Shown: positions 1 to 9,148 of the stretch, one piece after another | How positions within the stretch are numbered: position 1 is the stretch's first letter | How the letters are laid out: every line of letters begins with the position of its first letter | Source of the DNA: Desulfobacter hydrogenophilus | GTDB lineage: Bacteria > Desulfobacterota > Desulfobacteria > Desulfobacterales > Desulfobacteraceae | DNA: 64,000 bases | Direction: 5' to 3' | Assembly (NCBI RefSeq): GCF_004319545.1 | Contig: NZ_CP036313.1 | Coordinates: forward strand, 2,110,501-2,174,500 | The notes under the pieces: generated by a model | The model's database searches: none | What the model was told of the DNA's origin: nothing | Seen by the model: only the letters and a program-made list of their open reading frames with translations | Made by a program: the position numbers and the translations under genes

Positions 1-159
1 GCCGATGCCCACAATCCTTAATATCTCTTCATACCGGGCAATACTTTCATGCTCAATGACCTTGAACGGTCCTGCAGGTACACAATACCTGCACCTGAAA
101 TTACACCGATCCGTAACGGAGATTCTCAAATAATTGATGTTTCTGGTTCCGGCAATCAT
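1..159 (-). CDS. moaA: GTP 3',8-cyclase MoaA, N-terminal part (cut by window edge)
   Basis: Reading the minus strand from the ATG at 157-159 gives a protein beginning [20 protein letters not shown], followed by [10 protein letters not shown]. This is the N-terminus of MoaA, with the radical-SAM CxxxCxxC motif that binds the 4Fe-4S cluster and SAM. MoaA converts GTP to the cyclic pyranopterin precursor of molybdenum cofactor with MoaC. Only about 53 codons are visible; the rest lies outside the window. It is the last visible gene of the minus-strand run that includes hemC and cobA-hemD, 10 bp after cobA-hemD, so co-transcription is likely. The family assignment rests on the very characteristic [10 protein letters not shown] motif. 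Confidence 0.88.
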   Translation of the reverse strand, partial: MIAGTRNINYLRISVTDRCNFRCRYCVPAGPFKVIEHESIARYEEILRIVGIG

Positions 160-169
160 GGTATACACT

Positions 170-1720
170 TTATTTTTTTAAAACACCGGACAAGGCATTT
201 TCGTAATGTTTGAGCAATGCTTCAATCAGGCCGTCAATGGTAAAAGCGTCCGCTTCAATATCCGGTTTAAGTCCTTTGGCCCGGATGGTATCCGAAGTGA
301 TGGGGCCGATACTGGCAAGGAGAACTCCTTCAAGCAGGGCAGGGGCGTTTTGCCCTTCAAGCAGGGTCAAAAAATTAGTTACCGTGGAAGACGATGTAAA
401 GGTCACTGCATCAATATCCCCTGCCTTGAGCATATCAACAAGCAGATCTTTTCCCTCATCTGCCAACCGGGTTTCATACGCGGTTACCTCATCCACCATG
501 GCGCCCATGAGGGTCAGTTGTTCGGGCAGGATGCTGCGCGCCTTTTTCGCCCGGGGTAGCAATATTTTTTTGCCGGTCATATCCAGGCTTGAAAATGCAT
601 CCACAACAGATTCCGCCTGATATGTTTCGGGCAGAATATCGGAAATAATGCCATAGTCTGCCAGGCGTTCTTTGGTCACAGGGCCAATGCAGGCAAATTT
701 AAGATGTCCCAGCGCACGGACATCTTTTCCTTTTTTAAAAAGGGTGTCAAAGAAAAATTTTACGCCGTTCACCGAGGTAAGGACCAGCCAATCATACAGG
801 TCCAGGTGATCAATAGCCGCTTCTAACGCCTTTTTATTCTCAGGTGGTACAATTTTAATGGTGGGGATCTCTATGCACTGGGCACCAAGGCGGTTAAGCT
901 CGGCCACAAGGCCGGATGCCTGGGCCCGGGCCCGGGTAATCACAATTTTTTTCCCGAACAGGGGCGTTTGGTCAAACCAGGCCAGTTCATCCCGTAAGGA
1001 GACCACATGCCCCACAACAATAATGGCCGGGGATTTCAGCTCTGCTTTTTTAACCGCATCAACGATGGTGGTAAGGGTACCGGTTACCGTCTGCTGCCGG
1101 GTGGTGGTGCCCCAGCGCACCAGGGCCACAGGTGTGTCCGACGGTTTGCCGTGTTCCATTAGTTTGGTTACGATATTGGAAAGATTTTTGACCCCCATTA
1201 GAAAGACAAGGGTGGCGTCGGACTTTGCAAATATGTCCCATTGCATCCGGGACTCTTTTTTATCGGGGCGTTCGTGACCGGTAATAAAGGAGACAAAGGA
1301 GGTATGGTCCCTGTGGGTCACCGGGATCCCGGCATAGGCCGGGGCAGCCACGGCAGACGTGACACCGGGAATCACCTCATAGCGGATGCCATAGGACAAC
1401 AGCTCCTGGGCCTCTTCCCCGCCGCGGCCGAAAACAAAGGGATCGCCGCCCTTGAGACGGGCCACGTTTTTGCCTTCCCTGGCTTTGTCCACCAGCAGCA
1501 GGTTGATTTTATCCTGGGTCAGGGTGTGGTCTCCGCCTTTTTTCCCAACGTAGATAATTTCAGCGTCTTTGCCCGCATAATTAAGCAGAAAGGGGGATGC
1601 CAGGTAATCGTAAACCACCACATCCGCAGCCTGTATGCACTCTTTTGCCTTTACGGTGATGAGCCCTGGGTCTCCCGGGCCTGCACCAATCAGATAAACC
1701 TTGCCCCTGGATTGTGTCAT
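170..1720 (-). CDS. cobA-hemD: Fused uroporphyrinogen-III C-methyltransferase / uroporphyrinogen-III synthase
   Basis: This is a two-domain protein of 516 aa. Residues about 1-245 are the SAM-dependent methyltransferase that makes precorrin-2: the start [19 protein letters not shown] and the [15 protein letters not shown] loop are diagnostic. Residues about 255-505 are HemD (uroporphyrinogen-III synthase), which cyclises hydroxymethylbilane; [21 protein letters not shown] begins this half. Such fusions are common in sulfate reducers and clostridia and channel product toward sirohaem, cobalamin and the alternative haem pathway. The ATG overlaps the stop of hemC by 4 bp, indicating translational coupling with the preceding enzyme of the pathway. 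Confidence 0.95.
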   Translation of the reverse strand: MTQSRGKVYLIGAGPGDPGLITVKAKECIQAADVVVYDYLASPFLLNYAGKDAEIIYVGKKGGDHTLTQDKINLLLVDKAREGKNVARLKGGDPFVFGRGGEEAQELLSYGIRYEVIPGVTSAVAAPAYAGIPVTHRDHTSFVSFITGHERPDKKESRMQWDIFAKSDATLVFLMGVKNLSNIVTKLMEHGKPSDTPVALVRWGTTTRQQTVTGTLTTIVDAVKKAELKSPAIIVVGHVVSLRDELAWFDQTPLFGKKIVITRARAQASGLVAELNRLGAQCIEIPTIKIVPPENKKALEAAIDHLDLYDWLVLTSVNGVKFFFDTLFKKGKDVRALGHLKFACIGPVTKERLADYGIISDILPETYQAESVVDAFSSLDMTGKKILLPRAKKARSILPEQLTLMGAMVDEVTAYETRLADEGKDLLVDMLKAGDIDAVTFTSSSTVTNFLTLLEGQNAPALLEGVLLASIGPITSDTIRAKGLKPDIEADAFTIDGLIEALLKHYENALSGVLKK

Positions 1721-2649
1721 GGGATATTAAGTGCCTCCAATATGCGTTGTCCGCCTTTATCAAGAACAAGCTTTGCCAGTTCCCGGCCTTTTTCGACCAC
1801 CTGTTCAGGTGTTGATTCAATGGTTTCTTTAATGAAGGACTCGCCGTCTTCCGATGCCACCACCGCAGTAAGCAAAATCCTGCTGTCCCGGATTTTGCCG
1901 AAACAGGCCACAGGAATATGGCAGCTACCTTCAATTTCTTTGAGAAATGCCCGTTCTCCGGTTACACAGATGCGTGTGGGATCATGGTCCAGGGTGGATA
2001 AAACATCTGCCATGTCCGGATCATTTTCCCTGGTTTCAATGCAAAGCGCACCCTGGCCAACAGCAGGCACCATGTCTGTTTCAGTCAGGTATTCGGTGAT
2101 CTCACTGCCCTGTCCCAAACGTTCAAGCCCGGCAGCCGCTAAAACAATTGCCGCATATTCGCCGGATTTAAGCTTTTTAAGCCGGGTATTCAGATTGCCC
2201 CGTATAGATTTGATTTCAAGATCCGGGCGCATATGTTTAAGCTGGGAGCCCCGGCGAAGGCTGGACGTGCCGATGACGGCACCTTGTGGATAATTTTTGA
2301 AAAGCGTTCCCTGGGCAGATATGAGCACATCAAAGGGATTGGCCCGTTCCGGTATGGCCCCGATCACCAGGCCCTCGGGCAGTTCGCCCGGCATATCCTT
2401 CATGGAGTGAACGGCAAGGTCAATACTGCCTTCTATAAGCGCCGTTTCAATTTCTTTAACAAAAAGACCTTTACCCCCCACCATGGCAAGGGGCCGGTCC
2501 GTTATCCGGTCTCCTGTGGTTTTGATAATTTTTATATCAACACGGATAGCGGGAAATGCTTTTTCAATGCTTTGTTTTACATGGTTGGCCTGCCACAGGG
2601 CTAATGTGCTACCCCGGGTGCCGATGCATATATTTGATTTCATGTTCAC
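1717..2649 (-). CDS. hemC: Porphobilinogen deaminase (hydroxymethylbilane synthase)
   Basis: HemC polymerises four porphobilinogens into hydroxymethylbilane. The 310-aa length is normal. Visible family signatures are the N-terminal IGTRGSTLALWQA, the HSMKDMP segment, the RRGSQL stretch, the AVGQGALCIE motif and the loop with the cofactor-binding cysteine (EGSCHIPVACFG near residue 240). It overlaps the FmdB-like gene upstream and cobA-hemD downstream by 4 bp each, so three genes form a tightly coupled operon. The next enzyme, HemD, is fused to CobA in the following gene. Confidence 0.96.
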   Translation of the reverse strand: MNMKSNICIGTRGSTLALWQANHVKQSIEKAFPAIRVDIKIIKTTGDRITDRPLAMVGGKGLFVKEIETALIEGSIDLAVHSMKDMPGELPEGLVIGAIPERANPFDVLISAQGTLFKNYPQGAVIGTSSLRRGSQLKHMRPDLEIKSIRGNLNTRLKKLKSGEYAAIVLAAAGLERLGQGSEITEYLTETDMVPAVGQGALCIETRENDPDMADVLSTLDHDPTRICVTGERAFLKEIEGSCHIPVACFGKIRDSRILLTAVVASEDGESFIKETIESTPEQVVEKGRELAKLVLDKGGQRILEALNIP

Positions 2650-2909
2650 CCGATCGTTAGGCTGCTACTGTTACTGCTGCAGGAGCTGCAATTTGTTGAC
2701 GTGCAGCCGGAACAGGAGGAGCTGCCCGCTGATGTGGTTGTCTGGGTCTGGCCACCGGGGCCTGTGGATTTGGATACAAATCCGCATTTTGACATCATTC
2801 GTGCCAGGTCTTCGCTGCTGCATGCCGGGCATGTCGGTGTATCACTGCCCATTACCAGGGTTTCAAAATTTTTACCGCAGGCGTTGCAGGTATATTCATA
2901 AATCGGCAT
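2646..2909 (-). CDS. FmdB-family zinc-ribbon protein
   Basis: This small protein (87 aa) begins MPIYEYTCNACGKNFE, the signature of the FmdB/CxxC-CxxC putative regulatory family. CxxC knuckles at residues about 9-12 and 27-30 (CNAC, CPAC) would bind one zinc. The C-terminal third is low-complexity Ser/Cys/Thr (SCSGCTSTNCSSCSSNSS), with extra cysteine pairs that could bind metal or simply be disordered; such tails are frequent in this family. It is the first gene of the hemC operon and overlaps hemC by 4 bp. The function of the family is not established; a regulatory role is only the historical annotation. Confidence 0.8.
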   Translation of the reverse strand: MPIYEYTCNACGKNFETLVMGSDTPTCPACSSEDLARMMSKCGFVSKSTGPGGQTQTTTSAGSSSCSGCTSTNCSSCSSNSSSLTIG

Positions 2910-3057
2910 TCTTCCGCCCCTTTTTATTGGTTTACAATTAAAAATAACACACTAATATAAGGCTATGAGGCTTGTTTTTCAAGGTCATGATGCAATAATT
3001 TGCATTACTGCCGAACCGTTTATGAAGGTCTGTAACGGTCAGGGCGGGGGCTGCTGT

Positions 3058-4233
3058 TTATCGGGAAAAGGGAAAAGCCTTCTGAATTTTTTGTCTAAAA
3101 TCCTGTTCAGTCAGAAATTGCCAGGCAATTTGGGCAAGAATCCGGGCGGTTTTTTTCATCTGTGAAAATGCAAAGTCCGTTGCTGCAGCCTGGGCAAATT
3201 CCCTGGAGTGAATAATAATACCGGGATTGTTTTGGGTAATATTAAAATAGGCGTGCATGGCCGGTACTTCATAGGTGACATCTCCAAAATCCGAGGACCC
3301 CCGGGACGGCCTCGCCCATTTGGGCTGCATCCCGGCATCCCGGGCAAGCGAGAAAAAGAGCTGGTTGATCGGATCATTGGGAATGCCGGGTTTATAAGGG
3401 TTGGGTATTTCCGAAAACGTCAGCATTGTATCGGTCATAAGTGCAGCGCCTTTGGCAATATTCTCAAACCGGATTTGCATCTGATCAAGAAATTTAAGAT
3501 CAAAATCGCGTAAATAGAATTCGGCCCGGGAAAAATCCGGGATAATGTTGGGGGCCTGCCCTCCGTCACGGATCACGCCATGGACCCGACTGGTCTCAGT
3601 GAGCTGTTGGCGCCAGGCATCCACACCGTTGAACAGAAGTCGCACGGCGTCCAGGGCGTTGACTCCTTTTTCCGGACAATCCGCTGCATGTGCCGTTTTT
3701 CCCGTATACGATACCATGAACTGTCTGATACCGGACTCTCCGGCATAAGGTGCGGTGGCATCATCCGACGGGTGAGCCATGAGTACCAGGTCCACATTTT
3801 TTAGCGCCCCGGCCTTGATCAAATCAATTTTGGCGCCCCGCTGTTCTTCGGCAGGGGTGCCCATCACCGTAACCCTGCCGGATAAATGGTGATGGGCCAA
3901 AAGATTTTTCAGCACCACGCCGCCCCCCAATGCCACGCCGGCAATCAGGTTATGACCGCACCCGTGCCCTATGCCGGGCAGGGCATCGTATTCAGACATA
4001 AAGCAGATATGGGGTCCGTTTTGGCCTGCTGTTGCATTAAAAGCCGTGGCAAGACCTTTATAGCCTGTTTCCACAGAAAACCCCCAGGTGTTCAGCAGGT
4101 CTGCCTGCCAGGCACATGCCCAGGTCTCTTTTTCGGAAAGTTCCGGTGTTTCATGAATTTTGCGCACTACGGAGAGCAAATCCTGTTCGTGGGCTTTTAA
4201 TATGGATCGGATCAGTTTTTTGGGGGTGGTCAT
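3058..4233 (-). CDS. M20-family amidohydrolase (aminoacylase/AbgB-like)
   Basis: This 391-aa metallo-hydrolase belongs to the peptidase M20 amidohydrolase group (aminobenzoyl-glutamate hydrolase, N-acyl amino acid amidohydrolase). The GHGCGHNLIAG motif near residue 93 carries metal ligands, TPAEEQRGAKIDLI near 130 carries the catalytic and bridging Glu, and MAHPSD near 152 a further His. A dimerisation domain follows at about residues 175-285 and the C-terminal GSSDFGDVTYEVPAMHAYF contains residues that close the active site. It probably cleaves an amide bond between an acyl group and an amino acid. No signal peptide is seen, so it should be cytoplasmic. It stands alone, 148 bp upstream of the FmdB operon; its substrate cannot be told from sequence. 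Confidence 0.85.
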   Translation of the reverse strand: MTTPKKLIRSILKAHEQDLLSVVRKIHETPELSEKETWACAWQADLLNTWGFSVETGYKGLATAFNATAGQNGPHICFMSEYDALPGIGHGCGHNLIAGVALGGGVVLKNLLAHHHLSGRVTVMGTPAEEQRGAKIDLIKAGALKNVDLVLMAHPSDDATAPYAGESGIRQFMVSYTGKTAHAADCPEKGVNALDAVRLLFNGVDAWRQQLTETSRVHGVIRDGGQAPNIIPDFSRAEFYLRDFDLKFLDQMQIRFENIAKGAALMTDTMLTFSEIPNPYKPGIPNDPINQLFFSLARDAGMQPKWARPSRGSSDFGDVTYEVPAMHAYFNITQNNPGIIIHSREFAQAAATDFAFSQMKKTARILAQIAWQFLTEQDFRQKIQKAFPFSR

Positions 4234-4432
4234 TGAAAAGTGCTTCTGATGAGATGGTGATTCACATTTAAAGTGTCATTTTATCAGTAACAAAATTTTT
4301 GTCTTAATGGATAGAATTTTTCAGGATTTGGTTAAAATGTCAAGCTGGAAAAGCCAAGGGTATTTAAAATACGGTGGTATCCCGAAAAACAAAACGCTAT
4401 ACTGCGATTTTATTGATAAGGAATTTATTTTA

Positions 4433-4879
4433 ATGAAATTCATATTGCTGCTGGTTTTTGCCTTTGCTGCGGGTATGCTGGCGCCAGTGCAGGCCGGAAT
4501 GAATGCAAAGATCGGAAAAGCATTGCACGATCCCTTTTATGCGGCACTTATATCATTTGCCGTGGGTACGGCAGGTCTTTTATCCTATGCTTTGATCGGT
4601 AGAATGGATTTTGCCGCAATCCGCACCGTTTCCGGTGTCCATTGGAGTCTTTGGCTGGCCGGGCTTTTAGGCGCCTTTTATGTGACTGCGACCATCGTGC
4701 TTGCGCCAAGGCTGGGAACCGCTCTGACCTTTGGCCTAGTGGTGGCGGGGCAACTGACCATGGCTGTGATTATGGATCATTTCGGTCTGTTCGGCATGCC
4801 GATCCAGCCGGTTAACTGGCCCCGTCTTGCCGGGGTTGCATTGATAGTTGGTGGGACCATGTTAATAAGATGGTTCTAA
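4433..4879 (+). CDS. DMT-family small membrane transporter (YdcZ/DUF606-like)
   Basis: This 148-aa hydrophobic protein has about five transmembrane segments. It begins MKFILLLVFAFAAGMLAPVQ, followed by AGMNAKIGKAL, the hallmark of the DUF606/YdcZ branch of the drug/metabolite transporter superfamily, where a small N-terminal helix precedes a conserved Gln/Asn-containing loop. The frame is open upstream to 4307, but that extension is polar and unrelated, so the ATG at 4433 is the better start. Substrate unknown. The stop codon lies within a short tandem duplication (see 4862-4899). Confidence 0.75.
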   Translation: MKFILLLVFAFAAGMLAPVQAGMNAKIGKALHDPFYAALISFAVGTAGLLSYALIGRMDFAAIRTVSGVHWSLWLAGLLGAFYVTATIVLAPRLGTALTFGLVVAGQLTMAVIMDHFGLFGMPIQPVNWPRLAGVALIVGGTMLIRWF

Positions 4880-4899
4880 GTTAATAAGATGGTTCTAAG
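4862..4899. repeat. Exact 19-bp tandem duplication across the stop codon of the DMT gene
   Basis: The sequence TTAATAAGATGGTTCTAAG occurs twice in immediate succession. The first copy encodes the last residues (LIRWF-stop) of the DMT protein and the second lies just after it. Perfect identity points to a recent slippage or duplication event. It has no effect on the reading frame because the stop is inside the first unit. Confidence 0.85.
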
Positions 4900-4901
4900 T
4901 C

Positions 4902-5909
4902 TTACAAGGCTTCAATTACGCCTGCAGCGATCAGGGGAATCAGTATTTCATGATGCCCGACAATAGCATACCCTTTGCCCCGGCCCTGGGTGGGGCGGTT
5001 GACCACATTGGTCATGGGGCGGTAATGCCGGATAAAATCCAGATTTACCGTGGTGAAATCATTCACCTTATGGCCCAGGTTTCTGACCAGGGTCAGGGCT
5101 TTTAAAAATACTTCAGGAAGAATGACAGCTGAGCCTGCATTGATGAATACGCCATGTTCAAGGTCTGCCAGGGTTGATGCAAGGGTCTTGAAATCATGAA
5201 GGGTTGCCTCACCACAGGCCGCGCCGTCAAAGCCCGGGTGCATATGGATGATGTCCGTACCAATGGCCACGTGGACAGTTACGGGCAAATCCAGGCGTGC
5301 ACCCGCAGCGGTCAGGCTTGAATACTTAAAGGGCAGGTTTAGATCTTCGATCAGCTGCCCCACGGCACGGCCCAATCCTATTTTCTGCTCATGGGCCCTG
5401 GAAATGGCCTGGTTGAGCAGTTCCGAGGTCTCTTTGGCCATGCCGAAGCTGCCCGAAGCCAGACTTTCGGCGACATCTTCACTGGTGCGGCCCGTGAATG
5501 CCACCTCAAAATCATGAATGATGCAGGATCCGTTCATGGCCAGATGGGTGATCACGCCTTTTTCCATGAGATCAATCAGGATGGGTGCCATGCCGGTTTT
5601 GACCACATGCCCGCCCATGCCGAAGCAGACGTGGCGATTTTTCTGGGCGGCACCTGCAATGGCGTCAACCACATGCCGGATATCTTTGCCCGCAAGAATG
5701 GCGGGCAACCGGTCAAAAAAAGTCCCAAGGCCTGCGCCCTTTGTCCAGGGTTCGGCAAAATCATTCCGGGATACCAGGCTTTTTCTATCCTTAATGGAAT
5801 AGGTACAAAGTTTTGAGTAGTCCAGTTTTGGGTGGTCCGGTTTTGAGCAATCTAGGGGGGGCTGCCCGGCCCCATTTTTATTGGTCATGGAACAGCATCC
5901 TTTCGGCAA
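4902..5909 (-). CDS. Deoxyhypusine-synthase-like protein
   Basis: This protein is 335 aa if translation begins at 5909; a second ATG at 5891 is equally possible, and both overlap the end of gmhA. Segments such as VCFGMGGHVVKTGMAPILID, LAMNGSCIIHDFEVAFTG and HGVFINAGSAVILPEVFLKAL resemble the Rossmann-like deoxyhypusine/homospermidine synthase fold (NAD-binding, spermidine-modifying enzymes). True eIF5A modification does not occur in bacteria, so any activity is probably on a small polyamine or another substrate. The N-terminus contains three tandem 5-residue units (LDCSK, PDHPK, LDYSK) encoded by 15-bp DNA repeats at 5811-5855. It follows gmhA directly, suggesting co-expression but not necessarily a shared pathway. 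I am unsure of the family. Confidence 0.45.
   Translation of the reverse strand: MPKGCCSMTNKNGAGQPPLDCSKPDHPKLDYSKLCTYSIKDRKSLVSRNDFAEPWTKGAGLGTFFDRLPAILAGKDIRHVVDAIAGAAQKNRHVCFGMGGHVVKTGMAPILIDLMEKGVITHLAMNGSCIIHDFEVAFTGRTSEDVAESLASGSFGMAKETSELLNQAISRAHEQKIGLGRAVGQLIEDLNLPFKYSSLTAAGARLDLPVTVHVAIGTDIIHMHPGFDGAACGEATLHDFKTLASTLADLEHGVFINAGSAVILPEVFLKALTLVRNLGHKVNDFTTVNLDFIRHYRPMTNVVNRPTQGRGKGYAIVGHHEILIPLIAAGVIEAL
5811..5855 (-). repeat. Three in-frame 15-bp tandem repeats
   Basis: Three consecutive degenerate 15-mers (TTTTGAGTAGTCCAG, TTTTGGGTGGTCCGG, TTTTGAGCAATCTAG on the plus strand) lie within the first codons of the deoxyhypusine-synthase-like gene. They encode a short pentapeptide repeat between the ragged N-terminus and the conserved domain. 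The length is probably variable between strains because it is a slippage-prone microsatellite. Confidence 0.75.
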
Positions 5910-6450
5910 GATCGCAAAGAATATGACCTATAGTGATATGAACCTCCTGGATGCGGGCTGTTACAGGACTGTCCACACAAAAGGCCATATCACTGATCTC
6001 TTTCAGCTTTCCTCCGGCCCCGGAAAATCCCACCACGGTCAACCCCTGATCCTTTGCCACGGCTGCAGCCCGGATCACATTAGCAGAGTTGCCCGAAGTT
6101 GAGATCCCAATGGCCATATCATTTTTGTGTCCTAGGGCCTGGACCTGTTTTGAAAAAATTTGCTCAAAGGAGTAGTCGTTGCCGATACTGGTGATAATTG
6201 AGGTGTCGCAGGTCAGAGCAATGGCGGGTAATGGTTTACGTTCCATCTGAAATCGGTTGACAAATTCTGCCGCAATGTGCTGGCAGTCTGCCGCAGACCC
6301 GCCATTGCCGAAAAGCAGCAGTTTCCCGCCGGCGTCAAGGGTGTCTGCTATTTGTCGGGCGCATCTTTCAATGAGATCCTCATGGGTTGCAAAAAATTTT
6401 TGCTTGGTTTTAATGGCATCCTGAACAGTCTGCCGGATCAGCTCTTTCAT
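5878..6450 (-). CDS. gmhA: Phosphoheptose isomerase
   Basis: GmhA isomerises sedoheptulose 7-phosphate to D-glycero-D-manno-heptose 7-phosphate, the first step toward LPS inner-core heptose. The 190-aa protein is a single SIS domain: GGKLLLFGNGGSAADCQHIAAEFVNRF contains the phosphate-binding loop and an active-site Glu, and GISTSGNSANV is the second phosphate loop. HITIGHILCDL near the end carries the active-site His. Its end overlaps the deoxyhypusine-synthase-like gene. The gene predicts a Gram-negative envelope with heptose-containing LPS. Confidence 0.93.
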   Translation of the reverse strand: MKELIRQTVQDAIKTKQKFFATHEDLIERCARQIADTLDAGGKLLLFGNGGSAADCQHIAAEFVNRFQMERKPLPAIALTCDTSIITSIGNDYSFEQIFSKQVQALGHKNDMAIGISTSGNSANVIRAAAVAKDQGLTVVGFSGAGGKLKEISDMAFCVDSPVTARIQEVHITIGHILCDLAERMLFHDQ

Positions 6451-6509
6451 TTGTTTCCTTTTGTTTTAAGTACCTTTCCCTTAAAAATTAGCACAGGTAT
6501 TGAAGGGTA

Positions 6510-7739
6510 TCAGGCTGATTTGATGGAACTGTTCTGATCTGTTTCTTCAATCCGGTCGTGGATATTTTGAATTTCTTCAAGATTTTGTCTGTATTGTTCA
6601 TTTTCAGGGTTCAGGTCCAGGCTTTTTTTTGCAAAGCTTAACGCAATGGATAGGTTTTTTTTCTGTAACGCCATGGCCCGGGCATAGCCGGATAACGCCT
6701 CGGGATCATTGGGATTGAGTTTTACGGCTTGGTTGAACTGGGCTGCTGCACTTGCGGCCTCTGCCCTTTCCAGAAGGATCTGGCCTTTGATTCTAAACGC
6801 TGTGCCGGATTCGGGTTTGACCCGGATAGCTGCATCCAAGTGGCTTATAGCTGGGTCAAATTTTTGTTCCTTGAACAGAAGATGACCCAGAAGCAGTTCA
6901 ATTTCAAATATATCAGGATTGATGCCATGGGCTTTTTTAAGGTAGGCGATGGCGGAATCATTTTTATCGTTGAACCGGTGGATTAGGGCGATGTTGTGGA
7001 TGACCATCACCTCTTCGGGATTTATGTGACGGGCCTTTTCAAAGAATTCCATAGCCTTGTCTAGGAAACCGTCCACCCCGAAGGCCACCCCCAAACTGTT
7101 GAGCAGGTTGATATTGGCCGGGGCAATGGAGAGCCCTTTTTCGTATTCAGTGATGGCCGCGTCAATATCGTTGAGCTGGAATAGCCTGTCTCCACAGATA
7201 TTCAGGGACACACCGTCAAATTCAATCGCATGTCCGGGGCCGAAAAAAGCTGCATGATCCAGGGCTTTGAGCGCGCATCCCGCCATCTCTTCAACCGGGA
7301 AATTATGAACGGGGAAGGCAATTGATCCCATGATCAGTTCGGTATTCAGGGCCTGGGCAATTTTTTCATTGAGCAGGTCAAGCAGTTTTTTACCCTGGGC
7401 TGCAGTTTGGTAATCCCAAAATACGAAGATGGCAGTGAACGGGTCCAGGCATTCCCAGATGCCTCTATTTTCATCCAGCACTGAATGAAAGCAGGCGTGG
7501 AAAATATCATTTGCTTTATCAATGGCATCTTCCGGCGTTGCCGGGTCAATCTGTATGGCCGCCGTGGTAAATGTTTTTTGGGCTGCGCAGGTATCGGCGA
7601 TACGCCGGGCAAAAATTTCGAATTCCTTGGACGGCTGCGTGAGCAGGTCCGAATAGTAAATATCCGGGGGGGTAAGCGCCGGGGTATGCCCGGTTGTTTT
7701 TAAAAACTGGATATCTTTTGCAATGAATTTCAGCATCAT
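6510..7739 (-). CDS. TPR-repeat protein with a degenerate nucleotidyl-cyclase-like N-terminus
   Basis: This is a 409-aa protein. From about residue 185 to 400 it carries about six tetratricopeptide repeats (for example AITEYEKGLSIAPANINLLN and AISHLDAAIRVKPESGTAFR), so it is a protein-protein scaffold. The N-terminal 180 residues (DENRGIWECLDPFTAIFVFW and later NTELIMGSIAFPV) loosely resemble a GGDEF/cyclase fold but show no GG(D/E)EF motif. No signal peptide is seen. It lies 2 bp after selA and is probably co-transcribed with selA and the CheD-HDOD gene. Function unknown. Confidence 0.7.
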   Translation of the reverse strand: MMLKFIAKDIQFLKTTGHTPALTPPDIYYSDLLTQPSKEFEIFARRIADTCAAQKTFTTAAIQIDPATPEDAIDKANDIFHACFHSVLDENRGIWECLDPFTAIFVFWDYQTAAQGKKLLDLLNEKIAQALNTELIMGSIAFPVHNFPVEEMAGCALKALDHAAFFGPGHAIEFDGVSLNICGDRLFQLNDIDAAITEYEKGLSIAPANINLLNSLGVAFGVDGFLDKAMEFFEKARHINPEEVMVIHNIALIHRFNDKNDSAIAYLKKAHGINPDIFEIELLLGHLLFKEQKFDPAISHLDAAIRVKPESGTAFRIKGQILLERAEAASAAAQFNQAVKLNPNDPEALSGYARAMALQKKNLSIALSFAKKSLDLNPENEQYRQNLEEIQNIHDRIEETDQNSSIKSA

Positions 7740-7741
7740 GG

Positions 7742-9148
7742 TTAATCTATCAGGTTTTTTAAGATGTTGGCAAGGATCTTGTCCTGTCCGGGTTGAAGTG
7801 TTCTGGGATCAATGATGAACCAATCGTCTTCAATGCGTCCCATCACGGCCGGATCAAAGGCTCGCAGTTTTTTGTCCAAGGTTGTTACGGACATGGTTTT
7901 GGGCCGGATGATCAGGCACCGGGTGGGCAGGGTTAGTCCGGGATAGGAACCGCCGCCCGGTCTGGACGTCATATCTGCCAGGGCAAATTCTGCCTGGTTT
8001 CCCACGGCTTCTGTGATTAGAGAGAACAGAATGTCGGCATCCCGACAGATTTGTTCATAGGACAACGTCAGCATTCTTAAGGTGGGGATTTTTTCAACAG
8101 CTACCAGGGTGTCCCGGTAGAGCTTGAGTGTCGCTTCCAAACCTGCCAGGGTCATCTTGTCAATGCGCAGGGCCCGGGTCAGCGGGTTTGCCTTGATTTG
8201 GTCCAGGTATTGTTTTGTGCCGACAATGATGCCGGACTGGGGACCGCCTAAAAGCTTGTCTCCGCTAAAAGTGACCACGTCCGCCCCCGAGGCCACCTGT
8301 TCAAAAACCGGGGGTTCGGAAGGCAGTCCGAATGCGCTGAAATCAATCAGCGTGCCCGAGCCTAAGTCTTCCATCACCGGAATGTCATGGGACTTTCCAA
8401 TGCCCACCAATTCCTTGAGCGAAACTGATGTGGTGAAGCCCTCAATTTTATAATTGGAGGTATGAACCTTGAGTAAAAGTCCTGTTTCTTCGGTGATGGC
8501 ATTCGTGTAATCATGGGGGTGGGTGCGGTTGGTGGTCCCCACTTCCTTTAAAATACACCCGCTTTTTATCATTACGTCCGGTACCCTGAAGGAGCCGCCG
8601 ATCTCCACAAGTTCTCCTCTGGAAACAATGACCTGGCGTCCTTGGGCAAGGGTATTTAAGGCCAGCAGTACGGCACCGGCGTTGTTGTTTACGGCCATGG
8701 CTGCTTGGGCGCCTGTCAATTCGCAGATCAGCTCTTCGATTGCCGCGTAGCGGATGCCGCGCTTGCCCGTTGCAAGATTGAGCTCAAGATTGGAATACGA
8801 GGATGAGACCGCCATGATATTATCCAAGGCATCCCGGCAGAGCAGAGCCCTTCCAAGATTGGTGTGCAGGACCACGCCGGTGGCGTTGATCAACGGGTTT
8901 AGCCGGTTTTTCATTTTTTGGCCGGCAAGCAGGGCTGCCTGCTTTATTATCGCTTCATCGGTGATGATTGCCGGCCTGTTTTCAAGTATTTGTTTGCGGG
9001 TATTGTCAATGGACCTTCGTACAGATTCAAGTACGAGGCGGCGGGGCATACCTGTAAATCGGTCATCGGTTTCGGCAAGGGCCAAAATATGATCTACACC
9101 GGGCAGGGATTTTAATTGTAAATGCTTATCAGGTATTGGCTGTTCCAT
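7742..9148 (-). CDS. selA: L-seryl-tRNA(Sec) selenium transferase
   Basis: SelA is the PLP enzyme that converts seryl-tRNA(Sec) to selenocysteinyl-tRNA(Sec) using selenophosphate. Length (468 aa) is typical. The N-terminal domain (LPGVDHILALAETDDRF, then tRNA-binding helices) is followed by a fold-type I PLP domain with NATGVVLHTNLGRALL, ELVEIGGSFRVPDVM and the PLP lysine in FSGDKLLGGPQSGIIVG. The start overlaps the end of the CheD-HDOD gene by 20 bp. No selB, selC or selD is visible in the window, so the rest of the selenocysteine machinery must lie elsewhere. Its presence implies that the organism makes selenoproteins. Confidence 0.96.
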   Translation of the reverse strand: MEQPIPDKHLQLKSLPGVDHILALAETDDRFTGMPRRLVLESVRRSIDNTRKQILENRPAIITDEAIIKQAALLAGQKMKNRLNPLINATGVVLHTNLGRALLCRDALDNIMAVSSSYSNLELNLATGKRGIRYAAIEELICELTGAQAAMAVNNNAGAVLLALNTLAQGRQVIVSRGELVEIGGSFRVPDVMIKSGCILKEVGTTNRTHPHDYTNAITEETGLLLKVHTSNYKIEGFTTSVSLKELVGIGKSHDIPVMEDLGSGTLIDFSAFGLPSEPPVFEQVASGADVVTFSGDKLLGGPQSGIIVGTKQYLDQIKANPLTRALRIDKMTLAGLEATLKLYRDTLVAVEKIPTLRMLTLSYEQICRDADILFSLITEAVGNQAEFALADMTSRPGGGSYPGLTLPTRCLIIRPKTMSVTTLDKKLRAFDPAVMGRIEDDWFIIDPRTLQPGQDKILANILKNLID

